A stretch of 64,000 nt of DNA, from the NCBI GenBank assembly GCA_947846985.1, contig CANTUZ010000002.1, positions 150,097,889-150,161,888 of the forward strand, in the 5' to 3' direction. The notes beneath the pieces are model-generated. The model saw only the letters and a list, made by a program, of their open reading frames with translations, made no database searches and was not told where the DNA came from. The position numbers and the translations under genes are program-made. Source of the stretch: Fratercula arctica. Its lineage: Eukaryota > Chordata > Aves > Charadriiformes > Alcidae. Below are positions 12,225-26,070 of this stretch, piece by piece (position 1 is the stretch's first letter; every line of letters begins with the position of its first letter).

Positions 12225-15200
12225 GATGAAACTGATCTTTGGAAAAGGACTCCTTTGCCTTCTCCGGAGGAAGTCTTTTCTTTCGGCCCCCATGCTATTC
12301 ACGCCAAATAAAAGAGGCTACACATACTAACTAAGCCAAGAAATGAAAAAAGGTCCAGATGGTTTAGTAAGGAGTTTGACATGATTACACAAACTTTCCA
12401 AAATCTAATAACTTTCATGGACTAAACTGTGTCCTACATTAGCAGAATGATTTGTTTTCCATGATCTCCTTTGGTCTTTTGAAACCTCCCAAAAGCAGCG
12501 CATTTCAGATGGTAATTTGCTTTAGGTCTGTTAATTTTTGCTACATTCTTCACAGAAAATGCTCCTCTTTCCCTTCACAACAGCCGTTTCAGGAATCTCC
12601 TTCTGTTCATTTTCTGAGAAGCTCCACACGTTCTACATGTGCTTCTCTAAGAAAAGCTCTGCTGAACAGGGCAAACGCATAAAGACTCAATTAGGCTGGG
12701 CAAGAGGAATGGTACTTAAGATTGCCTCAAAATAAAACACAACTACAACCACAAAATCCACATCTTATATTTGAAAATAATATGATGAGAGACAAAGTTC
12801 TTAGTTAAAGTTCAGGAACTTCATTAGGGATCCAGTGCTGGAGTGAGACATTCATGGGTCTCCTGGCACCTAACTTCAGCCATCTGAAAGACAGGCGCTG
12901 TAAGTCAGCTATACAGGCTCTCTGAGTCAAGAGAAAGGTATGTGTTACCCCAAAACCTGGTTTATTTCACCTGTCCATGGCGACAGCAATATGTGGATAC
13001 CAGCCTGAGGAGGGCATGACCATCCTCTGGAGCTGCTCTCTCTTTTCACTGCCTAGAACAGGAGCTTGGTTGCCCACCCTGGACGAGGTGTTCATGTTTC
13101 AGAAGACTAATTCACAGCAATATAAACTACTCTGTAACAGCAGGTGCTTTATGCAGCTCAGACAGAGATGTTCTACACTTCCATGTACAGACCTCAGCAC
13201 ATCTTGTATACAGATATTGGAAGAAATTACTGATGGAAGTAGCACCCACCAGGGCACCCTACTTTTGTGACATACCAATGGCACACAACCACCACTCACC
13301 CAGGTCTCTCGGCCAGATGCAGCACCTTTAAGGCTACTTTGTACACTGGAACAGGCATATATGAGCATGTCCTATAATATTCTGTGCAGCTCACAACTGC
13401 CCTGTTTGGCACATCTGAAAACAGAGACTGTGTAAGCAAAACAGGAGCTGATCTAGCGATGGAAGTGTAGCGGCAGGAAACAGAAATACTCAAAGCCACT
13501 TCTTTATGCATAAGAAGATACCTCCCAACGGAAATAACTCACTTTCTTCTTCACAGAGCAAAAATGATGTGTCAGTCATGAATGAGTAAAAGGGAGCGGA
13601 AATAACACAAAAAGAACTGAACATAGACCAAAGCCCAATGTGCAAACCATGGACTTTCAACCTGAGAGCGCAGTCTTGAAGAATTACTGCCACTGGGCTA
13701 ACTAGGCTGAAATAACCTGCTGTTTCCAGGCCACAAGATAACACCTCACAATAAAATGACTCTAAAGTAAGTTATTATGAAACAAGATTAGCTATACACA
13801 CTGTGCATGCAAAATCCAACATGCAACATCAGGTCTGCCCTTCCACAAAGGAACAGCAATAAGATAGAGAGCCTGAATTTACTCAGAACATGATCACTCA
13901 TTTCATTTATCAGTCTAGGGCATGCAAATCTTAAGGCACTATGTGAACAGCCTATAACAACAATTTATAACCCACAATGATATTTTAATACATGCTAGAT
14001 ATCTACATCCTCCCAAGTGGAACTGAAATATGTAAGGCCCTTATGCAAATACCGAAGCAGTGTTATTAACCTAGAGATCCCAGCACAACTACTGTAGGCA
14101 CTCAAAAAAAACCCACAACCCCAACCCTGGCATAAAACAGATCAAAACTAAAGTTTAGTCAGATAAAAAATATCTGGATATAACCAAATGGGGAAAATAC
14201 AGAAGGTTGTTTCAAAGTTAAGGCTGTCTGGATCTAGATAGCACTGGGTCCATTCTGTTCTCCAAGATCTTGTCATTATTATTTCAGCCTCTGAATTTTT
14301 GTTGTACCTACAAATAAGGATCAGGCTCAAGCACATCCTCCATCCAGTGACCTGAGCACTTTGTCTTCGTTGCCTGCCGTACCCCAACCATAGATCAGGT
14401 TCGTACCAGTTCCATTGCTCAGGGAGAGCTCAGTCCATCAGAGCTGCTCAAGAAGGCTGCAGCTTGCTCAGCCGTACCTCTGCCAGATCCCGTGAAGACC
14501 TACAAGGCAGCAGGACGTCTTTTTTTTAGAGCTTCAGAGCTGAGCCAAACTCCACACCTGAACATGTGCACACGCCCAGCAGAAGGGAAGGCATGCTGCA
14601 GCTTAGCCTCTCCATCCTACTGTCTGGATTTGGGGGCAAACCTATTTTTACTAGCAAGTTACACCAATATTTAGGACAATAACCCAGAAGCCCAGCTGAC
14701 ATACAGGTGCACACAAGGGGTTCAACAACTGTACTACAAGCCAGTCTTCCAGTAGAGCTATAAAGAGTTGACAGCAATAGCATTTTAAAAGTCTGCAGCA
14801 AGATGTACGAAGTCTCAGTGGTGCACAAAAGCCCAAAGAGGGAGGAGGAGATAACCACCAGCATGCCTTCAGCCAAACAGAACCACTGGTAAACCAAAAG
14901 AGAAGCCAGATTTTGCAGATATCAACCTGCCAGACCATATTAAGGTTTGTGAACAGAGGTGCCAACAGCTAGGACCTGAAATTTAGCTCAGTGGCCTACT
15001 TTCTAAAGGTCTGTAGACAAGGAGCACAGAACTGCCAGAGCAGCATGAGGAGTTTGAGGGAAAGGGTCACTGCTGGCCATGACAGGGGATCATTGCTGCC
15101 TGAATGCAGGACTCAGTGCTATCACAAGAACTGTTTTCAAATTTCCTCTTTGCAGGGGATGGGAAGGAAGGTGAGAGCTGCTGCTTTGTTTTGGTTGGCA

Positions 15201-18200
15201 AAAAAAGCTGTGCACTGAAAAAAGGCTAAGCAACAATAAAGATGCTGATTGTACAATGTTCAAGGATGCCTGTTACTCTGAGCACCCTCATGACAAAGGC
15301 AAGCACTCAAGGGAGGGCTGGAAAAGCAACGGTGTCCATCGAGGCTGCCCACCTCTGCCAGACCCTTTCTGAATGCCGCCCTTACGATTACTGTGGCTGT
15401 TCAGAAGCACATGTGAAAGTGCAGTTATTGTAAAAGAGAGGTCAGGGTGAGAAGGGAAAACTCTCTCACCCACTGCCAGGTGGCTTTGACAGCTTTCATA
15501 TTCAAATTTCTGCAGGGTAAAAGACTTCAGCTTAAAAGTTTCCCTTTGTATCATCAGGGAGAACAAGCTCGCTAACACTGAAGTCAGAACTCAACTACAA
15601 AGCATGACTAGAGCAAAACCATGCCCCGGGTACCCAGCTGACGTCCTGCGGCTGCAGTCCCTTAAACCAACACCTTCCTTCAGTGCTGTCCCTGTCGCAG
15701 AGGCACCATGTCTTCGTAGGTGTGACCAGTCTTTCACACCATGCTTTGCCTTTGCTCCTCTAAATGGTTTCTCGTCCACGTAACCCAGGCAGGCACCAAC
15801 TGCTTTGGGACGCCACCAGGTAAAAATGCTGCGTGACTTTATCAGCTGTCTTATCAGAGAGGTTGGTGGGAAGGGAGGAAGCATTACAGGAAATTTAATA
15901 AGAAAACAAACACACAGGGGCAAAGTTAGCTGCATCTGAAATCGTTGCTTTTGCCTTTCAGGTGTTAATCTTAAAAAACCCAATATACTAGAGATATCAA
16001 GACAGACAGACACAGGAAAGTGTCAGAGGAAAGAGCAAAACAAACACATAAACAAAGCAATTTTGGAAAGGGAATTAGCTCTCATAAAATGTTAAGCATG
16101 CTAAACTCTTAACATGTTGATTTTCTAATACAAATGTAAATTTTACTTAAAATGTAATTTATGTTCTTTGCATTTTTCCAATGCACACATTACAAGCAAG
16201 TTGTTGCTGGTGGGCTTAGTCAGCTATGAACACTACACTACTGCTATCAGTGAGATCAATCATGCACTAAATTGCCACTGAAAATATACTCTCTCTTCTG
16301 GCTTTTTTCTCCACATGGTTGAGCTGCTATTTTCCACTGTACATTTTTTATGTAGGGAGTGACTGCATTTTAAAGTCACCTGCAACTTAACCATTGGCTT
16401 TTGCACAAGGTCAACATGAAGTATTTTTTTCCCATACTCTGATAATACCAAAAGCTGTGGCCAATACAAAGGCACAGATTGTGGTCACGTTTTGTTTGGG
16501 ACTGTGCTGGTTAACCAAGGAGTTAACAGGCTCTTAAATGGAACTACATCCATTTTCGTCAATCTTCACCGACAGATGAACCCACAATAGTTTCCCTCAG
16601 ATTTCAACTACTTCTCTCACTTAGAAACTAATTAAACAATGATCACACTTTTAAAAAAATCCGTCAGCAAAAAATAACTATCAACAATCTAGCACCACCA
16701 TTTGAAAATTAAAAGATGCTGAAAAGGAGGCTCACAAAGCCTCTGCTTGGCTTTGATTTACCACAGTTAAAACTCCAGGAGGAACCTGGGCACCTTTTAA
16801 AGGTTTCGAGCTTGTTAAGCAGTTACGCATGAAGTGAATGTGGGGCTGTAGGGTCGGGGATAACCCTGTGGCATGTGCTTCTGCTGCTACAAATACTGGT
16901 GGACCCAATGACCACCTTAAAGACATCCAGAAAGGAAGTTTATTTTTCTAGCAACTGTTTGGGGTTTTTTTTCCCAACAGATTGCCTAAACTTCTCTGCT
17001 CCTTTAGGAGATTTAAAGTAATCATTTAAAGTAGGCCTGGAAGACTTCAGGGGTAGGGGAGCAGCACTAAAGTTTCTCAGTTAATTTTTACCTTCACACT
17101 CTAAGATACAAGAAATCTGGTTTTCCCCAGTGGGATACTTAAACATGACCCTTAAAGACACCTTTGTTTTACCTGAAGGCTTTGAGGTGTTGCATTTCTT
17201 TGGTCTCGCTCCTTGTGAAAATGCATTGGATGCTGAATTTAAATGAGCTTTACAAAAGCTTAGACGCTGTCATTCAATTGTTTTTACCCTCCCATGGTTT
17301 ACAATTGTGGTAACAAGTTTGGTCCACCAGTCTGTGTCTGGCCTTTTTCTAACAGATGTTCTCCACTGTATCTCCCAACATTGCCACGCACTTCAACAAC
17401 TTGTACCCACGACACTGTCAGCATGCGGATTTCTGCCATCGCTGGGCCATAACACCACAGATGTTCTGCAGCTTATAGAAAACACTGCATACCAGAAAAA
17501 GAGGAAACAAAGACTGCAGCATTATACTGAAAACTGAAAAACAAGTATTGCTAGTCATCACTTTGGGTTTGGCGCGCAGCACTGTGTTAGCAAGCCTAGG
17601 TTTTGTGACACCAAGCACACAGGATTTCATTTTCTGTGGTCTTGATGACCCCTGATTCAGAAAGCACAGCCTCAGTATCTCTTCCAATTCTCCAGCTCTT
17701 TGATAACCCTTATTCTAATGCTGACCCAGCCCTTCAAGTTGGGTTTGGTAGTGTGAAATACGTTCAACCTCGTCCTCAGAGGAAGAAATACCAAAGAGGG
17801 TTTGGGGTTGTATTCGGCTGTGCCCGTGGCTGTATAATCCTGAGCATGCCAGTCAACCTCCCCATGCTTCATTCACCACCTGAAAAGCTGTGATAATGCT
17901 TAGACACTCTAAAAGTCTGCTACATGGCTTAATTAATTAGCATCTGGGCCTTGGCTCAAAGGTACTGACGTGACCAACACAGTCAGTTGATTTCTCTGAA
18001 GTTGGGGGTGAGGAGGGGAGGCATTTTACACCATACAGGGTCTCTGAGAGCGCAGCCAGTGATTGGTAACAACAGTGTCCTTAAGGGAGGGTGAAAAATG
18101 ATGTGGTACCTCAGTCCAGGCATAAGAGTGAGCAGGACAACCTGTCACGCACAACTGCAACCCTCAATCCTAAGTACCTGCATACTGGGGTACTAGCACT

Positions 18201-18263
18201 GTACCATACTAGGGGGCCACAAAAGCACCTCATCTTTAGTCTGAACACTTCTCAGAGGCCAAA
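12225..18263. other. Intron 1 sequence, nothing recognised
   Basis: Unique sequence with many scattered short open frames and no recognisable domain. A stretch at 16080-16200 is particularly AT-rich. Confidence 0.65.
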
Positions 18264-18396
18264 GTGTATTATCTTCACTTTGCAAACAGAAATTATACAG
18301 ACACAAACTGACAGGTCCAAGTTGACAGAAATTCTCCAGCAGAGCTGGGATTTGAACCCACTTCCAGTCCAGGGCCTTATCTATTAGGCAAAGCTG
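18264..18396 (-). repeat. Ancient MIR-type (tRNA-derived) SINE remnant
   Basis: Reads as the reverse complement of a MIR element: a degraded 'cattttacagatgaggaaactgaggcac' region at 18270-18312, then AGCAGAGCTGGGATTTGAAC CC, TCCAGTCCAGGGCC and a CTATTAGGCAAAGCTGCC end derived from the tRNA head. Many mismatches fit an old insertion predating birds. Confidence 0.6.
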
Positions 18397-18450
18397 CCCA
18401 AAAAGATAAGCTCTGTTTCCATGTCCTTGCTAAAAAAGGTTTTCTATGTG

Positions 18451-18465
18451 TTTTTTTTTTTTTTT
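18451..18465 (+). repeat. Poly(T) run, 15 nt
   Basis: Homopolymer about 55 bp after the MIR-type remnant at 18264-18396, followed by further T-rich sequence to about 18600. Confidence 0.85.
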
Positions 18466-21400
18466 CCACAATGACCTAACTCTTTCTCATTACTGTTTCC
18501 CTTGGAAACAAAAATGTATTTTGCACAGTTTCCTTGGGTTTGCCTTTTTTTTTGTTTTTTGAGAATAATTGCTCCTAAAATTAAGGATTTTTTTGTTTAT
18601 TCAGTTCTATATGGTTCTTTCTGATAAACACAGAATGAAAGGCAAATGCAGTTTAACAGCCACCATGTTACTGAATAACCTTGACTTCCAGCACCACTCT
18701 GCACAGACTTGACCCAGGAGGCAAGAAATCTTGGCCTTGTGCTTAAGCAAGGTGGTTGCTGGACCAGCAGTGTGTCAGGGTGGTTGTCAGGCTTTCCATG
18801 CTACATTTTTACCCTCTTTCCTCGTGCTGAGGAAATATTTCCTAAGCATCACAAGCAAAATGGACAGCGTGCTATCTCCTGGCCATTAGTCAATAGTCCT
18901 ATGTCTGTGTCAGTAAAAAGTGCATCTTTGTATTTGTGCTGGTGTTCTTATTTTGGGGAGGAAATGATGATATATTTCATCAGAAGAAAACACTTTTTGT
19001 AAAAGAAAATATCAAAAATAACTGTTCTGTCAACTGGCTTAAAGTCCCAAAGTCAGCTATTTTGGCACCTTACCTGAATGACAGTACCAGATGTAAATTC
19101 TCGGTCAGCTACCCACAAGGAAAACCTTTTATTAACACCGACACACAGAGTATACATTTTGTTTAGGTGAGAACAGCACACTTACCCGCCAGGGGATGTT
19201 TTTGGTAGGACAGGAGCTTCACCTCTGTGTAAAGGACATTGTGACCTTATTAGCGCAAGGGTTCTCTGCTATCACTTCTCTCATCAGAATTGGCCCCTGC
19301 TGCATCTCCACCGTAAGGTCAAAAGTAATCAGAGGTGAACATCAATAAAGAAACAAGCTTAAGATATTTTTAAAGAACCAAATGTGCTACTCAATCGTTG
19401 ATTACTGAATATAGCTAAAGGGGTAGTGGCAAAAACCAACAATCAACTTTGCAAGATCAGCAGGGGTACAAGGAGAAAATGGAAACCCAGTTGACTGTGA
19501 ACATACAGCTCCCAAACTACAGCTTTAGGCTGACAGAGACAACAGGTTAGGTGGTATTCAATTCCCACCAAGCTTACTTGCTAAGTCACAGTAGAAAATA
19601 CTAGTATTCTTGACTGTTTCATCTCTTCATAAACAATTACAATAAGAACGTAATATGGTCACAAGCAGATGAGAAATTAGGAATGGCCTATGATGAAGTT
19701 TTGTTCAGACTGCAGCATCTGTGAAAAGTACATCTTGCAGTACTGCTTGTCTTCTGCCAAAAGTCAGAGCAGATCCTGTTACGCCTCACTCAAGCTTATT
19801 TCTTTTTTGGAACCACTAACAGTTATAAAGCCATTTATAAAATCCAGTGAGAAACAGTCAATTATCTTCCTTTTTTTTAAAATATATTAAAAATAGAATG
19901 CAATAAAACTCTAATTTCACTGTGTCAAGAGTACTACTCAAAATCAAGTGCTAAATTATTACTCATTTTCAATTCATCACTGCTTTGCAGAATTCACATA
20001 CATCAAAATCTCAGTAAAAACAACTTCACAAGCATTGTAGACAGGGAGAGGAGGAGACCTGGACAAGACTATATAATAAACATGACCATCCAAGCCAAGC
20101 TTCTACCTTTTTTCAGGTTGTAAACCTGTGTCCTAGCATCTCAAACCCAAACTGAAAAGTGGAGATGTAATCATAACTAATTTCTTCAGTTGCAATGAAC
20201 TGCAAGAGCAAATGTTTTCCATTCTGTAAGTCTTATGTTCTTTTGAATTAATTTCTACTCATATGCCCCTAAATAGCTAGGAAGTCAACATTTATTTTAG
20301 CACACGTTCCCCTCCTCTTCTTGGAGGTGAAGAAAAGAAAGAAGGGATTGGCAAAACACATTTAAACTCTGAAATAATCCTTTCAAATGACATTTTGCCA
20401 GGAAATTCCCTTCAATGTAACACAAAAGAATTAATGCAAATAGACTATCCTTACAAAGAGAATTGAAACATTCCCATTTTCTCTCTGGTGCTAAAACCTT
20501 TTAGCAGAACCACTGTAAAATAGTTTCATTCAGGAACGTGAGCACAATACACCAGACTCTTTCTTTTCTCATTTCAGAGATACTGAAGTCCTTATTGCTC
20601 TAATCCTCCCACAAGCATCACACCACTGATAGCCCACTCAAACCCAAACTGGGGCTACGCACACGCTGGCCTGCGTCCCTCTCCCACCCCACGCCCCCTG
20701 CACAGGGACACTTCTTCTCCCACACCCCAACTTTCCCCAAAATTAAACTCTCACAGATGGTTTCAAATCAATTCTGCAGACCCCTTTTCAAGTGGATGGG
20801 CAACTTGAGACCTTTTCCCAAAACGGAAGCAGGAGGAGACAAATACCTGGGGTTGCTGTGACATGCCTGCACGTCAGCTACGCTGCCATGACCCAGGAGA
20901 GCCATCCTGTCCCCGGCAGAGGTTTGTGCATACAGCAAGCTGCAGGCTCCAAGACACATTTGCTAAGCAAACCCTGGTTCAATACCTAACTGCTCAAAGC
21001 CTGCGTCACCTCGCTGCCCCCCAGCTATTTGAGACCATCCTGCCCTGGGAGGGTCAACTCCTACAGCACACAGGCTCTGCATGGGACCAGCCCCTGAGAC
21101 ACTAACTGAAGATGGAGGTTTTTTTCCTGATTTACCATTGGAAAAAAAAGATGCTATGAAGAGGCAAGTGACTGACTAAGTGAAATGAAGACCCTGAACA
21201 TTTCTGCTCCCTCAGGTTTTCCTTGCAATGTTCCCAGGGAAGAAATCCTCCCCAGTGCAGGAGGTCACCAGGAAGCCAAGATGCTACTTCGATCCACCTA
21301 TGAAGTATTTTGGCAGATACATGCGATTTAAGTGACATCTAGGTCTCACACAACACGGGGGAAATGCAGCTTCCCACAGATTAAAACCATTATTGGATGT

Positions 21401-24400
21401 TTCTCTGCACGGCCCGGAAGCATTGCTCTCCAAAATGAAGACTTGTATCTGCCTGACAAAATTCAGCTATTGAACAACACTTCACACTCCACGGTTCATC
21501 CTTAAGGCTCTGTAATATTATCCCTATTAAACTGCACTTTTTTCCAAGCAGCCTATGCAGTCACGAGAAGCTACAATTTTCTCCAGGTCTGTCAGCAAGA
21601 TACTTTCTAAAATCTGTAGCCCAGTGCAGCTTTTCTGCACTGGGGACCACTATGAGGTTCCCATATTCATCCTTTTCATCAGGTTTCACAATCCAAAGGA
21701 ACCTTGCAGAGAAGGAGAAACTGAGAAAAGAGCATCCTCATTGCTGCCTCCTCCCCTGCCCTTTTAAGATTTCATTTTATTTTGCCATCCCATTTTTTTT
21801 TAATTATTTTTATTTACTTACATATTTAGATGACATATTCCCCACTCTGGGTAGCTTGGAGCTGGGCTCCCAGGAAGGCTACCAGCCATGGCCCGGAGCA
21901 ATCAGCAAAGCCTATGTCCACCACCACCTCGGGAAGAAGAATGAGCCATATAGGATAGAAGCCAACAGGGAAAACCACTACTCTGTAGTAAAATCTTCAG
22001 ATGAGAGTTTCACCCAGTTTGTCTGCTTTTCTTTTTCCGCAAAAAAATAAAACTTGTACGCCAACCAATCAATGACAAAACTTCCCCCTTATTTTAGCTG
22101 TTATATCTATTTGTAATATTTGAACTACTAAAGAGGTGAGGTAAAAGGGTAATAGATATTCCACTTCTTTAAAAAAATATCAAAGAAAGAATGGGCCAAA
22201 TTGTGCTTTCAGAGTAAACTGGCATACGCAGAGTAATGTGGAATAAACTTCACTTTCAAATTTAGTGCATTCTGGTTTTACTGAAAACACAACCTGTATG
22301 TTTACATGGCAGCTATGTGCAATATCTATACTCTCCACATGACTCAGAAGTTGGAGGCCCACTCAACAAAAGTAGTAGATGGTGATTGTTTGACTCAGTG
22401 ACAGCACTCAACATCTATATTTTACTCATTTCTGCCTGAAAGATGAAAGAAGAGGTCTGATTTTGTATCAGTTTCACCAAAAAAAAAGGGGGGGGAGGAA
22501 GATGCTGTATTTCCTTCTTCACTCCTGACGATGCTGGTAGTTTATGGAACAGTGAACTCCTCGGGTAAAACACAGCTGAAGTTTTCCAGACCAAAACCCT
22601 GCAGGCAGCTGCAGCAGCCTCTCAACAGCTGGGTCAGCCCCATGAGTCCCTCTCCAAACCGCGTGTCTGAAGGACACGGACACCCGCAGAATACCAAATC
22701 AGCCATGTATGCAAAAGCACACAGTCACTGCTTTGCACAGAAAAGGAGTTTTTAGTAAGCACTTTCAGTACTAAAGCAGGGCAGTCACTTTATAGTTATC
22801 CTAACTAGCTCTGGTGCATGCTTTGGTGTTACCTGAACCCATGTGTAATTGCAGAAGGTGAAATTCTTCCCTCTCCTTGGGAAGACGGAGGAGGGAAGAG
22901 GGACCAAAGGCTCCACTCAGCAATCTGGATACAGGGGGCAAAAGTGATTTAAAAGAAGAACTGGCATAACACAGCATAAATCTTCCACACGTCATTCCAA
23001 CCTTACTAAAAAAAGGCAGATTTATTTCATAAGTTGTGATTTCATGGGTCCTGTACTGTTTTCCTCACTGTGGACTGCAAGCATCGCTCATGACAGTGAG
23101 CAGTACGCAACCACAGTGATCAGCAATTTTTAGAGACCAGCTCTACAAACCAACATGCTCACAGAACCTGTGACTTGTAACAGATTGATGGCCCCGCTCT
23201 TATTCCTACAGACCATTTGGCACAAAACCATTGAGCAGCAAGTGCATCATGACAGTTCCAAGGGGGAGGGCGAACAGGGGGTCCTGCATGCCCGTGGGTG
23301 TGTTTGCCTGCCTGCGAGGACAGGTCAAAGGCAAAAACACTGGGAGAAATTTCTAATGCCAAAAGAACATAGAATGGTACCTCTGAACTTTGCCCCAGTA
23401 CAACATCCAAAAAAAGCAACAGGGAAAGCCATTCATTTTCCACACTCACTCAGTATGCAGCTTTTCCACAGGTAGTGGAAACAGAAATATTTGTTCTTCC
23501 ATGAAAGCACCACCTCTGCTTAGACAAGCCCAAATCCATATTCATATAATCCAGGCACAAGTCGTATCCTCATCAAGTAACTACAATATGAGCCAGTCAT
23601 CTAGTCTCTCTGCAGCATTCATGGTCAAGCTTTAGGGCCTGAGCCATTTGATCTATTTTTTAATGCCACGTTAGAAGAATTGCACCCAGGAGTGCAAATT
23701 TCTCTCCAGCAACTATCACACAAATCCAGACAACCCACCTTGCACAAAACACATCTGCATTTAATTTCACATGTCCAGCTTATTCAGAATGCAGAACTGA
23801 TATTCAAGCCTGTACCTCTGACCACGCTAAGCCTTAACACTGGTCACAGTAAGTATCTACCTAGGTCGGGATGCAGCTGGCATCATCCCCTGGCTGGCAC
23901 CAGTCCCTCGGACTCACCAGTCCTGTGCCCCCCTCCCAGAGTCCAGGGAAGGCGACAGCAGGTTGGCTGAGCTCAGATGGGCTGCAAACAGTGTGAATAC
24001 ACCACGCTCAATGCACGGCTGTCCCAGGGCTATCTGAAGGCATGCACAGGACGGATTACCAAGAACATTACGCTTTTGCATGTTTTCTCACTGTAGACAC
24101 TGAGAACGGCTTGGACGGATTTACTCAAACACCAGTTACAGGTTCAAGTTCAAGAGAGATATTTCCCTTTCCTTTCTCTTGAATGTTTCATGTTAGAGCA
24201 GACTGAGGGAGTAGGACACCTGGGGACCAGACCTAATGGATTCCAGCACAGAATGAGAGTCTCAAACCCAAATCTTGCTGTCGCTGAAACGTTGTTATTC
24301 TTTCCAATATCTGTCTCCTTGTTTTGGTGCTGCCAGAACGATCGCATTTCCTTAGCACGTGAATGCCCTGGGTGCCACCGTTACCGTACTCCAGGAGCTC

Positions 24401-25822
24401 ATATGGCATAACGGGGATTACTGCAGCACACGCTCCTGCCTGGGAACTCGCAGGGTGCAAGGACTAAACAGCAAAATACAAAAAAGCAATAGGTAACTTG
24501 CTACAGTAATTCGATTATATAAACAGTCATCATGAATATGAAAGTGTCTGGTTGCAGCCTGCATTCATTAAAAGCAGTACAACGAAACAATTGTTTAACA
24601 AAGATATTTATTATTTTTAGTACGCACATATGTTTTGCTATCGGCAACAGCACAAATATTACCAGTGACTGCACCTCTGCGTCCCAAGGACTTGTTAGCT
24701 CTAGCTATTGATCCACAAACTAAATATATTTTTCTGGGAATGTCTGGCCAGGAATGTCCATACTGACCCAAACTACTGCAGGTTTAATAGGTTGCTCGAG
24801 AACTGTAACATCGCTCTCCCTGTTCATCAGGTTCTGCCTCTGAACACGTTATTACCAACCAGTCTCCCCCACTAAGCAGCAAACTGCTGGGATTTGATTC
24901 TCTCTTTGTTTGAGGGTACTTATTTGGAGGGGGTGATGGGCTACTAACATCAGGGTTTAACTCAAGTACACAAAAGCCAGGAAATTCACAGCTAGGGCTG
25001 AAAATGTGTGCTGACACAGCAGCATTATCTCCTGCCATTAAGCCTTTTCTGGATCTTTTGGCACAACTGCCTGGGTTAAAGCCTGCGTGTCAGCAGAGAT
25101 TTTTCAGGCTTTGCCACAAATTTCTTTGCTTAAGTCAAGCTGTTAGCATCGCTTGGATATATTCCTCTTAATATTATACTAACACCTCATGAAGATGAGG
25201 CACACGTGCACATTCCCCTACACCCCATGCCTTTCCATGTGTGGTTTCACCTTCCTTCTCCCGAAGGGCTGTGAGTACGGCATGAACCAACATGCAAAAT
25301 CCCAGCCAGTCCTTCCAAAGTGGACACAAAGGGGGATTAAGCAGTGCTGAATAGAGCTGACAAACAGACCTGGGTAACCGTAGCAATGGGTATTTCAGAG
25401 GAGTGTCACATCCCAAGGATCCGGCTTTGGCTACCACAGAGCCCAATAAGGTGTGTGGGAGGAGGACCCTGGGTATTAGCCGTGGCAGAGCTCTCCTGGG
25501 GGAGATGCCAAAAATGGAGCCAGGGGAACTGAGTCTTGGCTCTTTCACCCACCCCCACTGAACTCATTTAGTCTCTCCTTAAACAGGGGGGTGAGAACAG
25601 GAAGCTTTGGGGGAGTTTATTGGGAAGTGACTTCCCAGAAAGGGGAAAATGTCCATCCTGATGGCAGCAGTGGGCCTGGGCTAGCTGCAGGCAGGCCACT
25701 GCCCTCCCCTCTGCCCTGCTGTCCCAGCCCCTCCAGGGGCTTCTCTAACCTAAAAATACTGCAGGACAGGGGAAAAAGTACCCAGAGCAATAAGGAGGTG
25801 AGGTTTTCACCCATTTCATACA
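18466..25822. other. Intron 1 sequence, nothing recognised beyond small homopolymers
   Basis: Unique sequence. Apart from the A9G8 block at 22479 I see no repeat, RNA gene or coding exon. GC content rises slightly at 20640-21110 and 25590-25760. Confidence 0.65.
22479..22495 (+). repeat. A9G8 homopolymer junction
   Basis: Nine A followed directly by eight G and then AGGAAGATG: a small purine block with an abrupt A/G boundary. It is likely unstable in sequencing and replication. Confidence 0.8.
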
Positions 25823-26070
25823 ACCATAGAATGGTTAGAGTTGGAAGGGACCTTAAAGATCATCTAGTTCCAACCCCCCTGCCCTGGGCAGGGACACCTC
25901 CCACTAGACCAGGTCGCTCAAAGCCCCATCCAGCCTGGCCTTGAACACTTCCAGGGATGAGGCATCCACAACTTCTCTGGGCAACCTGTTCCACTGCCTC
26001 ACCACCCTCGCAGTAAAGAATTCCTTCCTAAAATCTAATCTAAATCTACCCTCTTTCGGTTTAAAATTGT
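25823..26070 (-). mobile_element. CR1 LINE 3' fragment (copy 3)
   Basis: Minus-strand CR1: begins ACCATAGAATGG, passes through GGAAGGGACCTTAAAGATCA, CAACCTGTTCCACTGCCTCA and AAGAATTCCTTCCTAAAATC, and fades after CTCTTTCGGTTTAAAA. It covers the same part of the element as copy 2 but in the opposite orientation, so the two could base-pair within one EXT1 pre-mRNA. Confidence 0.95.

Noticed and set aside
16510..16535. GGTTAACC with nearby GTTAAC suggesting an HNF1 site
   Set aside because: The spacing does not match the HNF1 palindrome and the match is too short to support alone.
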